NCBI GenBank assembly: GCA_028096805.1
Contig: JAOHDU010000001.1
Coordinates: 1 to 50,404 of the forward strand
DNA from: Pontimonas sp.
GTDB taxonomy: Bacteria > Actinomycetota > Actinomycetes > Actinomycetales > Microbacteriaceae
Reading direction: 5' to 3'
Length of the DNA: 50,404 bases
Under the pieces are notes generated by a model that was not told where the DNA came from, ran no database searches, and worked only from the letters and a program-made list of their open reading frames with translations. Position 1 is the first letter of the stretch. Each line of letters starts with the position of its first letter. Shown here one piece after another: positions 47,602-50,404 of this stretch. The translations under genes were made by a program, and so were the position numbers.

Positions 47602-49585
47602 GGGGTGTCTTCGTTTCTTCGCGAACAAAATCCAGTGCTTCGTCCCACGGGACGGCGTTGCGCTGAGTGCCATCACGGAAACGGAAGCTCACCGTCCGCG
47701 CTCCCCTGTCGTCTTCTCCAGCGATCAGAAGGAACGGCACCTTCGCTTTCGTATGCGTCCGAATCTTCTTCTGCATACGCTCATCCGAATCGTCCAGTTC
47801 AGCCCGCACGCCAGAGCTTCGGAGCTCCCGGACGAACTCGTTGACATAGTCCGCGAACTCGTCGGCAACCGGAATGCCCATCACCTGAATCGGCGCCAAC
47901 CACGCCGGGAAAGCGCCCGCATAGTGCTCGGTGAGCACGCCAAAGAACCGCTCAATCGAGCCAAACAACGCGCGGTGAATCATGATGGGCGCCTGTCTCG
48001 ACCCGTCGTCGGCCTGATATTCCAGACCAAAACGTTCGGGGAGATTGAAATCGAGCTGGATCGTCGACATCTGCCAGCTTCGACCAATGGCGTCCCTGGC
48101 TTGAACAGAGATCTTCGGCCCATAGAAAGCCGCTCCCCCGGGGTCAGGCACCAGTGTCAGGCCAGAAGCCTCGGCCACGCGCGCGAGCGTGCTGGTCGCA
48201 CGCTCCCACAGGGCCTCGTCACCGACAAACTTTTCGCTCTCGCTGTCTCTGGTAGAGAGCTCCAGGTAAAAGTCGGTAAGCCCAAAATCTCCCAACAGCG
48301 CGAGGACGAAGTCGAGCAGGTCGCTCAGTTCTTTCTCCAGGTCCTTCTCAGTGACGAAAATATGTGCGTCATCCATGGTGAGACCCCGCACCCGGGTGAG
48401 ACCGTGAACGACACCGCTCTTCTCGTATCGATAGACCGAGCCGAACTCGAACATTCGCAGTGGGAGCTCGCGGTAGGAACGCTGCCGCGCCCGGTAAATC
48501 AGGATGTGGAAGGGGCAGTTCATCGGCTTGAGGTAGTAATCAACGCCCTGCTTGGTGATCTCGCCTTCTGCGTTGCGGACCTCGTCCATCCGCATGGGAG
48601 GAAACATTCCGTCCCGATACCAGGACAGGTGGCCAGAGGTTTCAAACAGGTCAGACTTCGTGATGTGCGGTGTGTACACAAACTCGTAACCAGCCTCTTC
48701 GTGCCGCTTACGGGAGTAGTCCTCCATCACCTTTCGGATTACACCCCCGTGGGGATGAAAGACCGCCAACCCGGAGCCAATCTCGTCCGGAAAAGAAAAG
48801 AGATCTAACTCTTGCCCGAGCTTCCTATGGTCGCGACGCGCCGCTTCTTCCAATCGCTCAAGGTGGGCGCGAAGATCGTCTTTGCTTGCCCACGCGGTGC
48901 CATACACCCGCTGCAATTGCGGATTGGATTCTGACCCGCGCCAGTAGGCAGCGGCAAGACGGGTGAGCTTCCATCCGTTTCCGAGCATCCGTGTGGTGGG
49001 AATGTGGGGGCCCCGGCAGAGGTCCTTCCAGACCGTCTCACCGGTCTTTGCGTCGACGTTGTCATAGATGGTGAGCTCACCAGCGCCCACTTCGACGCTC
49101 TCTCCTGCATCAGAGTCGGCAGCAACGTCTTTCAGCCCGATCAGCTCGAGTTTGTAGGGCTCGTGAGCAAGCTCCGCTTTAGCCTCCTCCGCTGTCACGA
49201 CTCTGCGCTGGAAGCGCTGTCCCGCTTTGACGATGCGTTGCATTTCCTTCTCAATCCGAGAGAGGTCATCAGGGCCCAGGGATTCGGGCAGATCGAAGTC
49301 GTAATAAAAACCATCGGTCACCGGGGGGCCGATTCCGAGTTTCCCCTGGGGGTGCAGCGTTTGGACCGCTTGCGCAGCAACGTGAGCCGCTGAGTGGCGC
49401 AGAATCTCTAAACCCTCAGCCGAATCGATCATCACCGCGGAGACTGTTTCGCCAGCCGGCGGGACATGGGTGAGATCCCACAGCGCATCCGCATACGCGA
49501 TAGCGACCACGCCGGAGACCTCGAAAAGCTCGGCACCAGAGACGCCCCCAGGAGCTGATACGGGGGCGGGAGAAGTGGAGTCCAT
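47594..49585 (-). CDS. thrS: Threonyl-tRNA synthetase
   Basis: Charges tRNA-Thr and edits Ser-tRNA-Thr. The 663-aa protein has a short, degenerate TGS domain (about 15-60), the editing domain with [11 protein letters not shown] and [10 protein letters not shown], the class II core with MNCPFH (Zn Cys), [13 protein letters not shown] (motif 2), MDDAHIF (Zn His) and [15 protein letters not shown] (Zn His and motif 3), and the C-terminal anticodon-binding domain (from about 555, [13 protein letters not shown]). All three zinc ligands are intact. Starts ATG at 49585; the 78-base gap to the tRNA gene shows no T-box. Confidence 0.98.
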   Translation of the reverse strand: MDSTSPAPVSAPGGVSGAELFEVSGVVAIAYADALWDLTHVPPAGETVSAVMIDSAEGLEILRHSAAHVAAQAVQTLHPQGKLGIGPPVTDGFYYDFDLPESLGPDDLSRIEKEMQRIVKAGQRFQRRVVTAEEAKAELAHEPYKLELIGLKDVAADSDAGESVEVGAGELTIYDNVDAKTGETVWKDLCRGPHIPTTRMLGNGWKLTRLAAAYWRGSESNPQLQRVYGTAWASKDDLRAHLERLEEAARRDHRKLGQELDLFSFPDEIGSGLAVFHPHGGVIRKVMEDYSRKRHEEAGYEFVYTPHITKSDLFETSGHLSWYRDGMFPPMRMDEVRNAEGEITKQGVDYYLKPMNCPFHILIYRARQRSYRELPLRMFEFGSVYRYEKSGVVHGLTRVRGLTMDDAHIFVTEKDLEKELSDLLDFVLALLGDFGLTDFYLELSTRDSESEKFVGDEALWERATSTLARVAEASGLTLVPDPGGAAFYGPKISVQARDAIGRSWQMSTIQLDFNLPERFGLEYQADDGSRQAPIMIHRALFGSIERFFGVLTEHYAGAFPAWLAPIQVMGIPVADEFADYVNEFVRELRSSGVRAELDDSDERMQKKIRTHTKAKVPFLLIAGEDDRGARTVSFRFRDGTQRNAVPWDEALDFVREETKTPHA

Positions 49586-49663
49586 GCAAATAGCTTTCCG
49601 TTGCCGACAGGTGCGATGTCAGCCTACTGGCGGGAGCCTCATGGGCGGGACGCCACCGTCTGT

Positions 49664-49738
49664 TGGTGGGCGATACTGGGATCGAACCAGTGACCTCTTC
49701 CGTGTCAGGGAAGCGCGCTACCGCTGCGCCAATCGCCC
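49664..49738 (-). tRNA. tRNA-Val (anticodon GAC), CCA encoded
   Basis: Full cloverleaf: acceptor GGGCGAT / ATCGCCC, D-arm GCGC-GCGC, anticodon stem CTTCC / GGAAG with loop CTGACAC giving anticodon GAC, and T-arm ACTGG-TTCGATC-CCAGT. The discriminator A is followed directly by genomic CCA, unlike the other three tRNAs here. It reads GUC and GUU. Confidence 0.97.
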
Positions 49739-49753
49739 ATATTGAATTATCCG

Positions 49754-49824
49754 AGGTGGCGACGGGATTCGAACCCGTGTAAACGGCTTTGCAGGCCGCT
49801 GCCTCGCCTCTCGGCCACACCACC
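49754..49824 (-). tRNA. tRNA-Cys (anticodon GCA)
   Basis: Acceptor GGTGGTG / CGCCACC (one G-T), anticodon loop CTGCAAA giving GCA, T-loop TTCGAAT with stem ACGGG / CCCGT, and discriminator T (U in RNA), which is the usual identity base for Cys. CCA is not encoded. Confidence 0.97.
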
Positions 49825-49854
49825 GCAGGGGAGCCCCACCTCGAGGCTTCTCCG

Positions 49855-49926
49855 AGCGGATGACGAGATTCGAACTCGCGACCCTCACCTTGGCAAGGTG
49901 ATGCGCTACCACTGCGCCACATCCGC
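49855..49926 (-). tRNA. tRNA-Gly (anticodon GCC)
   Basis: Acceptor GCGGATG / CATCCGC, anticodon stem TCACC / GGTGA with loop TTGCCAA giving GCC, T-arm GCGAG-TTCGAAT-CTCGT, and discriminator T. CCA is not encoded. First gene of the minus-strand Gly-Cys-Val transcript. Confidence 0.97.
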
Positions 49927-49949
49927 ACGCACCGAAAGGGTGCGAAAGA

Positions 49950-49979
49950 ACTCTAGCCGAGTGGAGCGCCACCACACAA
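49950..49979 (-). promoter_or_regulatory. Probable promoter of the Gly-Cys-Val tRNA operon
   Basis: On the minus strand TTGTGT (49979-49974) and TAGAGT (49955-49950) are 18 bases apart, a plausible sigma-A-type pair. The -10 lies 23 bases before the tRNA-Gly 5' end. A small hairpin GCACC-CTTTC-GGTGC (49944-49930) lies between the two. Confidence 0.45.
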
Positions 49980-50061
49980 ACCTTTTCCCCGGAGTGTTGA
50001 CGCCAGCGTCTAGATGCAGCCGGTCCTGCCGGGTGGGGAATGTGGCAAGATATGACCTGCA

Positions 50062-50133
50062 GGGCGATTGGCGCAGGGGTAGCGCGCTTCCTTCACACGG
50101 AAGAGGTCACTGGTTCGATCCCAGTATCGCCCA
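50062..50133 (+). tRNA. tRNA-Val (anticodon CAC)
   Basis: Cloverleaf with acceptor GGGCGAT / ATCGCCC and anticodon loop TTCACAC giving CAC, reading GUG. It differs from the minus-strand tRNA-Val(GAC) at only three of 72 positions: one in the D-loop and two in the anticodon loop. CCA is not encoded. Oriented opposite to the other three tRNAs. Confidence 0.97.
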
Positions 50134-50155
50134 CGGTTCATGCACGGGAGGACCT

Positions 50156-50404
50156 GTGGGGCGAACGCGAAGGGACGCTGGCTTGAGCACTGCGAAACCT
50201 CGGTCGTTTTATGGCGCAAGACCCAACATGTCGATCAGTGCCCGGTTGCTCAACTTGGTGCGTCGCGGTTTGCGTCACACAAACAGCAGTGTGCTCGGAG
50301 CGGTCTCGCGCAGGCTCTACATCCGAGCCACAGAACGTCGGGGCAAACACCTTGGCGAACAGCAGCGGGTGTTACTTTCGCTGCTCCAACCGCGCGACCC
50401 GCTC
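50156..50404 (+). CDS. Unidentified protein, 5' part only (right window edge)
   Basis: Open plus-strand frame from GTG at 50156 (GGGAGG a few bases upstream) to the window end, 83 codons without stop; an in-frame ATG at 50228 is the alternative start. The visible part is basic and mostly helical (SARLLNLVRRGLRH; GAVSRRLYIRATERRG) and ends LLSLLQPRDPL. That ending resembles the lead-in to the SAM-binding strand of FkbM-like methyltransferases (LLxPGDxVxDVG), but this is a guess. It is not in the ORF track because it has no stop in the window. Confidence 0.6.
   Translation, partial: MGRTRRDAGLSTAKPRSFYGARPNMSISARLLNLVRRGLRHTNSSVLGAVSRRLYIRATERRGKHLGEQQRVLLSLLQPRDPL

Noticed and set aside
47384-48808. 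474-aa plus-strand ORF opposite thrS and the HIT gene
   Set aside because: Antisense shadow of thrS in a GC-rich genome. Its translation is Arg/His-rich without motifs, while the minus strand has full ThrRS signatures.
49586-49663. T-box upstream of thrS
   Set aside because: The 78-base gap lacks the T-box core and specifier structure. Only small GC-rich stems are present.
1-50404. CRISPR arrays, insertion sequences, prophage or integrons
   Set aside because: No direct-repeat arrays, transposase or integrase motifs, or terminal inverted repeats were seen. The only long repeat is the valine tRNA pair.

Overview
The window is a chromosomal, GC-rich, almost entirely housekeeping segment of a high-GC Gram-positive bacterium (Actinobacteria, most probably Microbacteriaceae). 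Three things support this. The gene order pyrR-pyrB-pyrC-(membrane PH-like gene)-carA-carB-pyrF-(mIHF)gmk-rpoZ-coaBC-metK-priA-fmt-rsmB-rpe is the order found in mycobacteria and their relatives. The actinobacterial mIHF, the HGxxPAAW protein and the Trp-biosynthesis-associated membrane protein are lineage markers. PriA is of the actinobacterial, helicase-degenerate type. Very tight packing and a missing phosphatidylinositol/PIM block suggest a streamlined genome. This is my inference, because no search could be run.

Layout. Bases 1-34434 are, apart from one leader and the rpsD borders, an unbroken minus-strand train. In transcription order it runs rarA, rpsD, a 51-aa membrane protein (missed by the ORF track), alaS, ruvX, mltG, aroE-aroC-aroK-aroB-aroQ (shikimate pathway), efp, nusB, pyrR-pyrB-pyrC-PH-carA-carB-pyrF (UMP synthesis), an mIHF-guanylate kinase fusion, rpoZ, coaBC, metK, priA, fmt, rsmB, rpe, an FKBP isomerase, hisE-hisG-hisF-hisI, trpE, two small membrane proteins, and trpC cut by the left edge. 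Most junctions are 1-8 nt overlaps (ATGA, GTGA), implying translational coupling. The only sizeable gap inside the train (nusB-pyrR, 61 nt) contains a clear PyrR RNA-binding motif that also pairs with the pyrR Shine-Dalgarno.

A short plus-strand island (34506-37106) holds a membrane-anchored cyclophilin, a DUF349 protein and an unrecognised 175-aa protein whose end overlaps relA. A second minus-strand train (37085-49585) reads in transcription order thrS, HIT protein, pdxS, pdxT, yebC, ruvC-ruvA-ruvB, yajC-secD-secF, relA. The right end has a divergent tRNA cluster: Gly(GCC), Cys(GCA) and Val(GAC) on minus, Val(CAC) on plus, followed by the start of an unidentified plus-strand gene cut by the right edge.

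I see no mobile elements, CRISPR, phage genes, rRNA or toxin-antitoxin loci, and no gene-free stretch above 300 bases. The most interesting items are the mIHF-GMK fusion, the PyrR leader element, the absent PIM/pgsA block between HIT and pdxS, and the nearly identical inverted pair of valine tRNAs with different anticodons. No convincing new multi-gene system was found.
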